A DNA stretch of 17,088 nt from Bacteroidales bacterium (GTDB taxonomy: Bacteria > Bacteroidota > Bacteroidia > Bacteroidales > UBA932). Below the pieces are notes generated by a model. That model saw only the letters and a list, made by a program, of their open reading frames with translations, had not been told where the DNA came from and searched no databases. Each line of letters opens with the position of its first letter. Position 1 is the first letter of the stretch. Below are positions 1-6,467 of this stretch, piece by piece. The DNA lies in contig JAFROA010000019.1 of NCBI GenBank assembly GCA_017429885.1, positions 1 to 17,088 of the forward strand. Direction: 5' to 3'. Made by a program: the position numbers and the translations under genes.

Positions 1-10
1 CGACGCCAAG

Positions 11-115
11 AAACTCCGGTCCCTGCCCCTGCCTGTCATTCTGAGCGAAGCGAAGAAACTCCGGTCCCTGCCCCTGCCTGTCATTCTGAGCTAAGCGAAG
101 AAACTCCGGTCCCTG
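11..115. repeat. 45-bp tandem direct repeat (about 2.3 copies)
   Basis: The phrase AAACTCCGGTCCCTG recurs at 11, 56 and 101, giving a 45-bp period. Each unit carries a core close to CTGTCATTCTGAGCGAAG. The copy at 31-67 matches 3713-3749 in the same orientation at 36 of 37 positions. Such GTCATTCTGAGCGAAG-type repeats are, as general knowledge, widespread intergenic repeats in many bacterial genomes. No protein is expected from this stretch. Confidence 0.85.
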
Positions 116-129
116 AGCCAGGGCAGCGG

Positions 130-314
130 CGGGCAACGCCCCGCGCTTGCCTGCCCTGAGCCTGTCGAAGGGTCGCCCGGACTACTAGCATCGGCCAAGC
201 TGGAGGCTTCGCTAACTCGGTCCTGAAGGCCCTCAGACACACGCTCCGCTTATCGCCGCATGGCTCTCGCTCCCCCACGTCCGTTCTCCTAAGACCGCTG
301 CGGGGCGTTGCCCG
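130..314. repeat. Region bounded by a 15-bp perfect inverted repeat
   Basis: Positions 130-144 (CGGGCAACGCCCCGC) and 300-314 are exact reverse complements. The 155 bp between them contain a CCTGAGCCTGTCGAAGGG element near 157-174, which is another common intergenic repeat type, and a near-palindrome CTGAAGGCCCTCAG at 223-236. Open frames here are short and GC-rich and look like no known protein. I see no gene in 1-436; the stretch holds repeats and then the AT-rich promoter region of the next operon. Confidence 0.6.
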
Positions 315-355
315 TCACAGCCATGTCGACAACACCCGCAACGATTGCAATAATA

Positions 356-416
356 CAACTTTATCAAATATCTTTTTAATTATTATGCCGATTTTCCAAC
401 TTTATCATTATTTTTG
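356..416 (+). promoter_or_regulatory. Promoter/operator region of the MqsR-Panacea operon
   Basis: TATTTTTG at 409-416 matches the Bacteroidetes -7 consensus TAnnTTTG and lies 20 nt before the toxin start. The -33 element is weak: TATG at 384-387, spacer 21. An 11-bp direct repeat, CAACTTTATCA, occurs at 356-366 and 397-407, 41 bp apart (about four helical turns), and the second copy abuts the -7 box. Since the antitoxin carries an HTH, these are reasonable autoregulatory operators, but that is inference. Confidence 0.5.
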
Positions 417-436
417 CGAAAAAACTATGAAAACTT

Positions 437-787
437 ATGGCAACACGTGGAGATGTGGAGAAGTTTCTGGCTCAGTTCCAGATTAAGATGAGGGTGTACG
501 GCATCCTTTATAGGGATGACAGGGGGAAGAATCAGGAAGCGCTTGAAGAGCTTGAGATTGTCCCATCTTATGGAAGAGTGATTATCGAGAACCTGTCCGT
601 TGAAAACTATGTCCAAGGGCCGGTCATTGATGAACTTAACAGCCTCGGAGAAATGTGGGTATTTGGCAAAGATGTCAGGAAGCGTGAGGTGTACATCAAG
701 ATAATGCTTGGGGCGGAGGGCTGTCAGACAATCTGCATTTCATTCCATCTGGCTGAGCACAGATTGAGTTATCCATTCAAGAGATGA
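437..787 (+). CDS. MqsR-type toxin (putative mRNA interferase)
   Basis: This 116-aa protein resembles MqsR toxins, which are small RelE-fold ribonucleases that cleave mRNA. The diagnostic part is residues 71-116: GEMWVFGKDVRKREVYIKI, then CISFHLAE and a final YPFKR, matching the W..F......VYLKL...SF pattern of MqsR. Tyr86 and Lys88 fall, by eye, where E. coli MqsR has Tyr81 and the adjacent Lys. The protein is about 15 residues longer than E. coli MqsR because of a charged N-terminal stretch (RYDDR-like, 25-35). Its stop overlaps the start of the antitoxin by 4 nt (ATGA), so translation is probably coupled and the toxin comes first, the order known for mqsRA. An ATG at 427 is out of frame, so the start at 437 is preferred; no clear ribosome binding site is visible. 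Confidence 0.85.
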   Translation: MATRGDVEKFLAQFQIKMRVYGILYRDDRGKNQEALEELEIVPSYGRVIIENLSVENYVQGPVIDELNSLGEMWVFGKDVRKREVYIKIMLGAEGCQTICISFHLAEHRLSYPFKR

Positions 788-1752
788 AGAGTCCATACAC
801 GGGGAAAGAAATGACGTTGGTCTATGAGAGACGAACCTGGAAGTTCAGGGGCGAGGAGATCCCGTATATTCATACAGCGTTCAAATGCGAGGATTCCGGG
901 GAGCTTTTCACGACGGACGAGACCGACACCGCCGGATTCATGCAGGTGACCAACAGGTACCGCGAACGGTACGGGATCCCCTACACCGACGAGATCATCT
1001 CCATCCGTAAACGGTACGGAGTCTCGGCGGCCAAGATGTCCCTCATCATGGGATTCGGCGCCAACCAATACAGGCTGTACGAGCTCGGAGAGGTGCCCAG
1101 TGTCTCGAACGGCAGGATGATCCGCACCGCCGCTGAGCCTGAAGTATTCCTTCAAATGTTGGATGGAGCCAAACACCAACTCGGTCATAATGAATACATT
1201 ACCATCGCCGAGAAGGTGCGGCGGGCCGTCCCGGACAAAGACTCTTCACTGAATATATTCACTTGCCCCCGAGGCGAAGACAACGGCTTCGCCGCGCGAT
1301 CCTCAACGAGGTTGAAGAACATTCTCCTATTCATTCTCTCTCATTGCGGGGACGTCTTCCCGGCGAAGATGAACTCGCTCCTGTTCCACGTCGATTTCCT
1401 TTCTTTCAGGGAACTAGGCATGGCCATGACGGGCCTGTCTTACAAGGCCTTCGATTTCGGCCCCGCACCCGACTATTGGCTCAGGGTGTACAGTTCCTTC
1501 GACGAGATCAAGCCTGTCACGGGCGCTTCCCTCAACTACGAGGGCGTGATCCTGACCAGCGACTGCCAACCCGACATGTCATCACTCTCCCCTAAGGAAG
1601 TCACTATCCTCAGCGAGGTTTGTGAGAAGCTGGGGAGTCTCACCTCCCGAGAGATCACCGAGCGAGTCCATAAGGAAACCGCCTGGCTGAACGCCCTTGG
1701 CTCCGGCAATCACATCGACTTCGAGGATGCGTTTGGAAAGATGGGGATTTAG
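784..1752 (+). CDS. Antitoxin: MqsA-like N-terminus, HTH and C-terminal Panacea/SocA (DUF4065) domain
   Basis: This 322-aa protein should neutralise the upstream toxin and repress the operon. Residues 1-60 align by eye with the MqsA N-terminal domain (MKSPYTGKEM against MKCPVC..GEM), but three of the four zinc-binding cysteines are replaced (Ser3, Thr6, Ser38); only Cys35 remains. Residues 65-118 form an Xre/MqsA-like HTH, with YGVSAAKMSLIMGFGANQYR followed by LYELGEVPS. After a linker, residues about 175-305 match the Panacea/SocA-like DUF4065 domain (LKNILLFILSH, FLSFRELGMAMTGLSYKAFD, FGPAPDYW). Panacea is known as a general antitoxin domain that pairs with many unrelated toxins, so neutralisation may lie there rather than in the MqsA-like part. 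The gene ends 10 bp before the stop of the convergent fic gene. Confidence 0.85.
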   Translation: MKSPYTGKEMTLVYERRTWKFRGEEIPYIHTAFKCEDSGELFTTDETDTAGFMQVTNRYRERYGIPYTDEIISIRKRYGVSAAKMSLIMGFGANQYRLYELGEVPSVSNGRMIRTAAEPEVFLQMLDGAKHQLGHNEYITIAEKVRRAVPDKDSSLNIFTCPRGEDNGFAARSSTRLKNILLFILSHCGDVFPAKMNSLLFHVDFLSFRELGMAMTGLSYKAFDFGPAPDYWLRVYSSFDEIKPVTGASLNYEGVILTSDCQPDMSSLSPKEVTILSEVCEKLGSLTSREITERVHKETAWLNALGSGNHIDFEDAFGKMGI

Positions 1753-1762
1753 GAGGTCTTTC

Positions 1763-3283
1763 TTAGGAAATCAGCGAAACGATAAACCGGACGAACGGCT
1801 CTATCTCCTCCTCGACGCTGGCTTTCTCCAACGAAGCCATGTACTCATCACGACGCTCGACTGGAATCACAATCCAGGGATATCCACCGGTTACCAGCTG
1901 ACTATTCATCGTGAATCGAGCCGTACGTCCATTGCCATCCATGTACGGATGGATGTACACAAAGAAGAAATGCCCTAATACAGCACGAACGAAAGCATCC
2001 GGCTCTTCCAGCATCAACGAAGACAGGGCCGTCATCGCATCCAGCACAGCATCCGGATTAAGCGGAACGTGCATGGAATCTCTGATATACACCTGACTCG
2101 CACGATACCCTATAAGGTCCGAAGCCTTGATGATACCGGCCCGAACGCATGGTTCAAACAGCTGAAAATGCCAGCTCTGATGGTTCTTGACGTACATTTG
2201 GGCTGGATCCAGACCATCAAACGCATCCTTCACCGACTGCTTCAGGGATTGGTAGGCCTGATAGTACCCTCGAGCCGCTAAGGCATTCTTTCGCTCAATG
2301 TCGGCGGCGTCATTCTTAGGGTCCCAGTTCCCGCTTCTCACCTTCTCCAACAGGCCTTCCGTTATCTTGTACCCTTCGATTGACAAGGAGTTGTAACTGT
2401 CCTTAATATAAGTCGCGTCCATCTGGGCCAAAATACACTCCGGCGCCTGTTGCACAGGATGTATTCCGAAGGCCTCAATAGTTGAAACCACCTTCGGGCG
2501 CATCTTCATCCACATCAGGCGTAGGCGGGAAGCATACGGCGACGGCTCAAAACGATCCAGGCGAATGTCCTCTTCGAAAGGATTTTCCTCATGAATCGAA
2601 TAGCCAACCTGCTTCATCATCGTGATGAATTGGTCTGCCATCTCATCCCGGCCGATAGAACGAAGCGCGCCAGCTACCCTACCGGCGCGTGAAGTATACC
2701 CCCCATCTATCGCCGCTGTGACAACAGGGGTAACATCTCGAAGTGAAGCCAGACAAGTCCGGGCTTCCAGAGCATCGCGCCGATAGTAATCCGGCCCCAC
2801 CATAAGAAGCGCGTAAGCAAGCGGATACAGGTGAATGCCATAGTGAGACTCTACCTCAACAGACGGAGGTAGCGACGCCTTGATGTCCAAAAGAGATGTG
2901 CCGAACGGAAGCGCCAAGATGTTATTGGCCGCGGCGTCACTGCGGACAATCAATTGTCGAGGCACCACGCTTTTGCCGCTGTGGAAATAGAGTGACAACT
3001 CCGGAGACAGGCACCATTTTTCCCCGAACTTGCTATTCAGGTACGCGACTATGAAATGCCAGTACGACACATACCAGACGGTTGAGTCCCCTTCATGTCC
3101 CGGATAAGATGGGATGTACCATCCTTTAATGACTCTCTTGAGAAAGCCACTATTCATGAGCCGCTCTGTATGGGTGCGTCCCAGCGTATCAGCGCTATGG
3201 ATAACCAGGTTCTCACCGTGGGCATCCTGGTACTTTTTGAGTACAGCCATTGATTCTGCCTGCTTTTCTTGAATGGTTGCCAT
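1763..3283 (-). CDS. Fic family protein with AbiEi-like N-terminal region
   Basis: This 506-aa protein has two parts. The C-terminal part (about 285-506) is a Fic domain, which usually transfers AMP from ATP to a target hydroxyl. The active-site motif is complete at residues 445-456: HPYMDGNGRTAR, with catalytic His445 and phosphate-binding Arg453. An inhibitory helix motif S..x..EG is seen at Ser299-Glu303-Gly304, before the Fic core, which fits class II (intramolecular N-terminal inhibition). The N-terminal part (about 10-230) resembles AbiEi-type winged-helix antitoxin/regulators: THTERLMNSGFLKRVIKGWY (37-56) followed by the LSPELSLYFHSG segment (92-103). Its expected role is DNA binding or target recognition. 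The gene stands alone on the minus strand, convergent with the TA pair, with its own promoter region. Confidence 0.88.
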   Translation of the reverse strand: MATIQEKQAESMAVLKKYQDAHGENLVIHSADTLGRTHTERLMNSGFLKRVIKGWYIPSYPGHEGDSTVWYVSYWHFIVAYLNSKFGEKWCLSPELSLYFHSGKSVVPRQLIVRSDAAANNILALPFGTSLLDIKASLPPSVEVESHYGIHLYPLAYALLMVGPDYYRRDALEARTCLASLRDVTPVVTAAIDGGYTSRAGRVAGALRSIGRDEMADQFITMMKQVGYSIHEENPFEEDIRLDRFEPSPYASRLRLMWMKMRPKVVSTIEAFGIHPVQQAPECILAQMDATYIKDSYNSLSIEGYKITEGLLEKVRSGNWDPKNDAADIERKNALAARGYYQAYQSLKQSVKDAFDGLDPAQMYVKNHQSWHFQLFEPCVRAGIIKASDLIGYRASQVYIRDSMHVPLNPDAVLDAMTALSSLMLEEPDAFVRAVLGHFFFVYIHPYMDGNGRTARFTMNSQLVTGGYPWIVIPVERRDEYMASLEKASVEEEIEPFVRFIVSLIS

Positions 3284-3306
3284 ACTGGTCTTTTAGTCAA
3301 TAATCA

Positions 3307-3503
3307 TTAGTTTATTTTGCTGCGTAAGCTTTAGTTTATATCGCTTCGCAACACTAGCTCAAATGCAAAGATACGGCAAAATAACCAATTTTCAAGCATT
3401 TATGCGCACAATTTGACAAAGGACATTTTCCAGTTAAAGGCAACCAGCATACAAATAATCAAGAAATTTATTAGTTTATTTTGTTTTGGAGTTATTAGTT
3501 TAT
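3307..3503. repeat. Four TTAGTTTAT direct repeats in two pairs around the fic promoter
   Basis: TTAGTTTAT occurs exactly at 3307-3315, 3331-3339, 3471-3479 and 3495-3503. Within each pair the spacing is 24 bp, and the two pairs are 164 bp apart. One pair lies downstream of the predicted promoter and the other upstream. This regular placement suggests protein binding sites, perhaps for the DNA-binding part of the Fic protein itself, which is inference. Confidence 0.6.
3366..3396 (-). promoter_or_regulatory. Predicted promoter of the fic gene
   Basis: Read on the minus strand, CTTG (3396-3393), a 19-nt spacer and TATCTTTG (3373-3366) match the Bacteroidetes -33/-7 promoter; the -7 box is perfect. 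Transcription would begin near 3360, giving a leader of about 75 nt before the ATG at 3283. Two copies of the TTAGTTTAT repeat fall inside that leader. Confidence 0.6.
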
Positions 3504-3602
3504 TTGTAAGAATGCGAAGAAGCACTACTAAACAACTGTCGAAGACCGAAATAGTCTTCTAAGAAGCACAGACCTTCCGTAAAACAGACAAAAAGCCATT
3601 CG

Positions 3603-3700
3603 AACGGTCCAGGTGGAACCGATCGTGTCGCGCCTGCGCCGAAAACACGGGCAAAACGACTCAGGTGGAACCGAGCGTGTAGCGCCTGCGCCCCTCCACG
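3603..3700. repeat. 52-bp dispersed repeat, two copies
   Basis: AGGTGGAACC at 3611 recurs at 3663, a 52-bp period. The unit reads on through a GTGTCGCGCCTGCGCCG core and GAAAACACGG. The stretch 3611-3652 matches 16961-17002 with three mismatches in 42 and in the same orientation. The second copy here is truncated after GCGCCTGCGCC and runs into the 45-bp element at 3713. Frames on the minus strand that spell ARFHL..FGAGATRSVPP come from this repeat and are not real genes. Confidence 0.85.
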
Positions 3701-3712
3701 GTTCCTGCCCCA

Positions 3713-3749
3713 GCCTGTCATTCTGAGCGAAGCGAAGAAACTCAGGTCC
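3713..3749. repeat. Copy of the 45-bp repeat
   Basis: This 37-nt stretch equals 31-67 except for one base and has the same orientation. It sits at the junction between the fic region and the kinase-operon region. The rest of 3500-3915 shows no gene; a 7-bp inverted repeat, ATCGGTA/TACCGAT, is at 3799-3805 and 3819-3825. Confidence 0.8.
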
Positions 3750-3798
3750 ATGAACTTGTCGATCCACCGTTAGTACTATTTTCTCATTCGGAATTATT

Positions 3799-3825
3799 AT
3801 CGGTAATTTTGCAAAAAATACCGAT
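3799..3825 (-). terminator. Weak candidate hairpin downstream of the operon
   Basis: ATCGGTA (3799-3805) and TACCGAT (3819-3825) can form a 7-bp stem with a 13-nt loop, about 90 nt after the stop of the last operon gene. No T-tract follows on the minus strand, so this is a poor match to an intrinsic terminator. It is listed because no better terminator is visible before the repeats. Confidence 0.2.
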
Positions 3826-3915
3826 GTTCTTCAACTGATTGTTTAATATAATCTACTCACTGTTTATTCAACTCTCACTAAAGTGACAATTGAGGTACAA
3901 ACAACACTGGATTGT

Positions 3916-5721
3916 TTATCTTCTGACAATTGTCGTGTACGAAGGGACATCGAATGTCTTAGATACTGTTTGACCCGAGGCCATATAGAGAGATCTCAAT
4001 GCATTATTATTCATAGGATTGCAATCCAGATACTGAAGATTCGGGTTTTTAGACACATCTAAAGAAGTCAGCTTATTATAATAGCAATACAGATTTGTCA
4101 AAGCCGTGTTCTTCGTCACGTCTAGAGAGGTCAACTGATTATAATAGCAATACAGGTATTCCAGCTTATTGTTCTTCGTCATGTCAAGAGATGTCAACTG
4201 GTTAAAATAGCATTGCAGGCCAGTCAACGCCGTGTTATGAGACACATTGAGAGTGGTAATCTTATTTGAACCACAATTCAGATATTGTAGCATCGTGTTC
4301 TTAGTCACGTCTAGAGCGGTCAACTGGTTATTGTAGCAATACAAAGAGGTCAGCGCCGTGTTCTTCGATACGTCAAGAGTGGTAATCTTATTAGAACCAC
4401 ACTCCAGAAATTGTAACGCCGTGTTCTTCGAAACGTCAAGAGCAGTCAATTGGTTACTATAGCAAGACAGTTGAGTCAACGCCGTATTATGAGACACATT
4501 GAGAGTGGTGATCTTATTTGAACCACAATTCAGATTTTGTAGCATCGTGTTCTTTGTAACGTCTAGAGCGGTCAACTGGTTATTGCTGCAAGACAGTTGA
4601 GTCAATACCGAGTTCTTCGAAACGTCTAGAGCGGTCAACTGGTTATCGTAGCAATACAAATCCCGTAGCTCCGTATTCTTCGAAATGTCGAGAACGGATA
4701 ATTGGTTATAATAGCAAGATAGTTGAGTCAATACCGTGTTCTTCGAAACAACAAGGGTAGTTAACTGATTCGCTCCACAATTCAGCCGTGTCAGAACGGT
4801 ATTATTTGACACATCAAGTGCTTTCAGCTGATTCCCAGAGCAGTACAGTGTTTGTAGTTTGACATTTCGGGAAAGGTCTAATGTTTTAATATTCCCCGGA
4901 TTATTAATCCGATACCATCGTGAGCCATCTTGATTAGTGCCTGATGACGTTGAGTAAGAATGCGTAACATTAAGAATAGTCAAGTTCACACAATACTCTA
5001 TTCCCTGAAGTGATTCTATCTCGCTGTTATTGGGGATTTGAATCGCATTCACTTTTTCTGCCTCCGAAACACTGATCTTCCCGTTCTTATTCAGGTCGAA
5101 GTTATTGAGCATGTACATCCGGAAGTTGGCATCGGGGAAGCTCACTTCTTCAGCGGTCACTGTCACTTTACAACTGGCGACGGAGCCACCATCCTTCGCC
5201 CGGGCATAGATTGTAACAACACCCTCAGTAATGGCGGTTACTTTACCGGATGAGCTGACAGTCGCGATCTTCTCATCACTGCTGGACCACGTGATAGTCT
5301 TATCGGTAGCATTATATGGCGATACTGTAGCTGAGAGTGTCAAAGACTCTCCTTCATTAATCGTAACCGATGTCTTGTCGAGTTGCACTCCTGTAACAGG
5401 AGTACTCGTGACTGTGACTTCACATGGCAGACTTGTCACTCCTTCAGTGGATGCCGTGATCTTCGTGACTCCGATTTTGTAGGCTTTGATTAATCCATTA
5501 CTCACCCCGGCAACCGTAGGGTCACTGCTTGACCATGTAATCCTCTCGTACTCTGCTCCAGAAGGTTCAACCGTTGCTGTTAACGTCTTTGTTTCCCAAA
5601 CTTTAAGAGTTACCGTATTCTCGCTCAGCCTGACACTCCCTACCTCCGGCAGCCATTGGCAGCCATATACAATTAAAAAGACGACTAATAAGAAAGGGCT
5701 ACTTTTGATATTAAGTTTCAT
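3916..5721 (-). CDS. BIG2 and leucine-rich repeat lipoprotein
   Basis: A 601-aa secreted, probably surface or periplasmic lipoprotein. The start at 5721 is chosen because it puts a clear lipoprotein signal at the N-terminus (hydrophobic residues 9-20, Cys21 after VYG) and follows the upstream stop by 4 nt; a start at 5751 would overlap the previous gene and bury the signal. Two BIG2 (Ig-like) domains span about 25-105 and 108-190, each with the ITWSSSD motif. A Ca-binding, dockerin/EF-hand-like loop DLNKNGKISVSEAE lies at 209-222. From about 289 there are 13 complete 21-residue leucine-rich repeats of the form L..L.C..NQLTALDVSKNT plus a degenerate one. A short non-repeat tail (581-601) ends the protein, with no obvious type IX sorting domain. 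A role in binding or adhesion is plausible; a ligand cannot be inferred. Confidence 0.88.
   Translation of the reverse strand: MKLNIKSSPFLLVVFLIVYGCQWLPEVGSVRLSENTVTLKVWETKTLTATVEPSGAEYERITWSSSDPTVAGVSNGLIKAYKIGVTKITASTEGVTSLPCEVTVTSTPVTGVQLDKTSVTINEGESLTLSATVSPYNATDKTITWSSSDEKIATVSSSGKVTAITEGVVTIYARAKDGGSVASCKVTVTAEEVSFPDANFRMYMLNNFDLNKNGKISVSEAEKVNAIQIPNNSEIESLQGIEYCVNLTILNVTHSYSTSSGTNQDGSRWYRINNPGNIKTLDLSRNVKLQTLYCSGNQLKALDVSNNTVLTRLNCGANQLTTLVVSKNTVLTQLSCYYNQLSVLDISKNTELRDLYCYDNQLTALDVSKNSVLTQLSCSNNQLTALDVTKNTMLQNLNCGSNKITTLNVSHNTALTQLSCYSNQLTALDVSKNTALQFLECGSNKITTLDVSKNTALTSLYCYNNQLTALDVTKNTMLQYLNCGSNKITTLNVSHNTALTGLQCYFNQLTSLDMTKNNKLEYLYCYYNQLTSLDVTKNTALTNLYCYYNKLTSLDVSKNPNLQYLDCNPMNNNALRSLYMASGQTVSKTFDVPSYTTIVRR
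4235..4590 (-). repeat. 252-bp higher-order duplication inside the LRR array
   Basis: The LRR units are 63 bp each. The stretch of about 100 bp beginning at 4239 recurs at 4491 with only a few differences, an offset of exactly 252 bp, or four LRR units. At protein level the order LDVTKNTM / CGSNKITTLNVSHNTA appears twice in the same positions. This points to recent duplication of a four-repeat block. Confidence 0.75.
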
Positions 5722-5725
5722 AGCA

Positions 5726-6448
5726 TTAGATATTTCTGACGAAATCTTCACGTATTATCACCTTGGAAATAAGGTCAATCTTATCGTTTTGACTAAGATT
5801 AATCCCGCATGATTGACTTAGATCTTTCCAGATAAAGTCGAGCAATTCTGCCTTATCTTTTTGTGGAACAATAATAAACTCAACATCTTCTGGTTTATAT
5901 AGAATCGGTGTTCCATACGAAGGTTTGATCGAACCGTTGCTCTGGTTATTTATGCAGCGGCTATCAGAATCGCTGAACCAGTCTTTAGTAGAATCGCCAA
6001 TTATCCTCCACTCGTTATCAAGATAATTACACTGTGCTTTATCCTTGATACTATAGTAAGGTTTAGAGATACCAAGGATTTCGTAGTCTTTAGGAGGATG
6101 ACCATTAAGAAATGCTTTTGATGCTTCAATAATCATCTTTGTTAATTTGCATCGAGAGTTATTTGGATAATAGATAACTGGCTGAAAATTAACTTTCCTC
6201 CATGCCCATTTCCTCTTATTCATCCCAAATCCATATTTTCTTTCATCTCGAAAGTCAATATAAGATATAGGTATATCGCAAAAGCATAACATTGGGATAC
6301 ATATTCCTCTCGTGTCACCTTTCTTTATATAGATATCCTCTATACAATGATACATCTTGAAACCCTCTTTCAAAATGCCCTTGACACTATCAAGAGAACG
6401 AGTAAAATGGAAAAAGGAGGAACTTATATAATTTCTTCTTGCAGCCAT
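5726..6448 (-). CDS. AbiGi-like protein (abortive-infection antitoxin family)
   Basis: This 240-aa protein resembles the AbiGi family (AbiG phage abortive infection, antitoxin component). The landmarks are SFFHFTRSLDSVKGILKEGF (11-30), IPMLCFCDIP (51-60), YGFGMNK (72-78), NFQPVIYY (87-94) and NEWRII (145-150), in the usual order. In AbiG, AbiGi is followed by the toxin AbiGii; here the next gene is an LRR lipoprotein and no AbiGii-like gene is visible. The H-F-T ... E-W-R layout also recalls ADP-ribosyltransferase-like folds such as DarT, but that is only an impression. The gene starts 19 nt after the barrel-protein stop and is clearly more AT-rich than the kinase genes upstream, which suggests separate acquisition. 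It is likely cotranscribed with its neighbours. Confidence 0.75.
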   Translation of the reverse strand: MAARRNYISSSFFHFTRSLDSVKGILKEGFKMYHCIEDIYIKKGDTRGICIPMLCFCDIPISYIDFRDERKYGFGMNKRKWAWRKVNFQPVIYYPNNSRCKLTKMIIEASKAFLNGHPPKDYEILGISKPYYSIKDKAQCNYLDNEWRIIGDSTKDWFSDSDSRCINNQSNGSIKPSYGTPILYKPEDVEFIIVPQKDKAELLDFIWKDLSQSCGINLSQNDKIDLISKVIIREDFVRNI

Positions 6449-6467
6449 TTTGATACTTCATTATAAT

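Noticed and set aside
81..278. Minus-strand open frame of 65 residues
   Set aside because: It reads through repeat elements, has Arg/Gly/Ala-rich low-complexity sequence and no family resemblance.
3500..3767. Two minus-strand open frames with ARFHL and ATRSVPP segments
   Set aside because: The same peptide appears at 16817-17050 in the other repeat copy; both are translations of the 52-bp repeat, not genes.
4020..4860. Dense regular repeats considered as non-coding satellite
   Set aside because: The 63-bp period stays in one frame and encodes clean 21-residue leucine-rich repeats.
5722..5751. Upstream start for the LRR lipoprotein at 5751
   Set aside because: It would overlap the AbiGi-like gene by 26 nt and add ten polar residues before the lipoprotein signal; the start at 5721 fits better.
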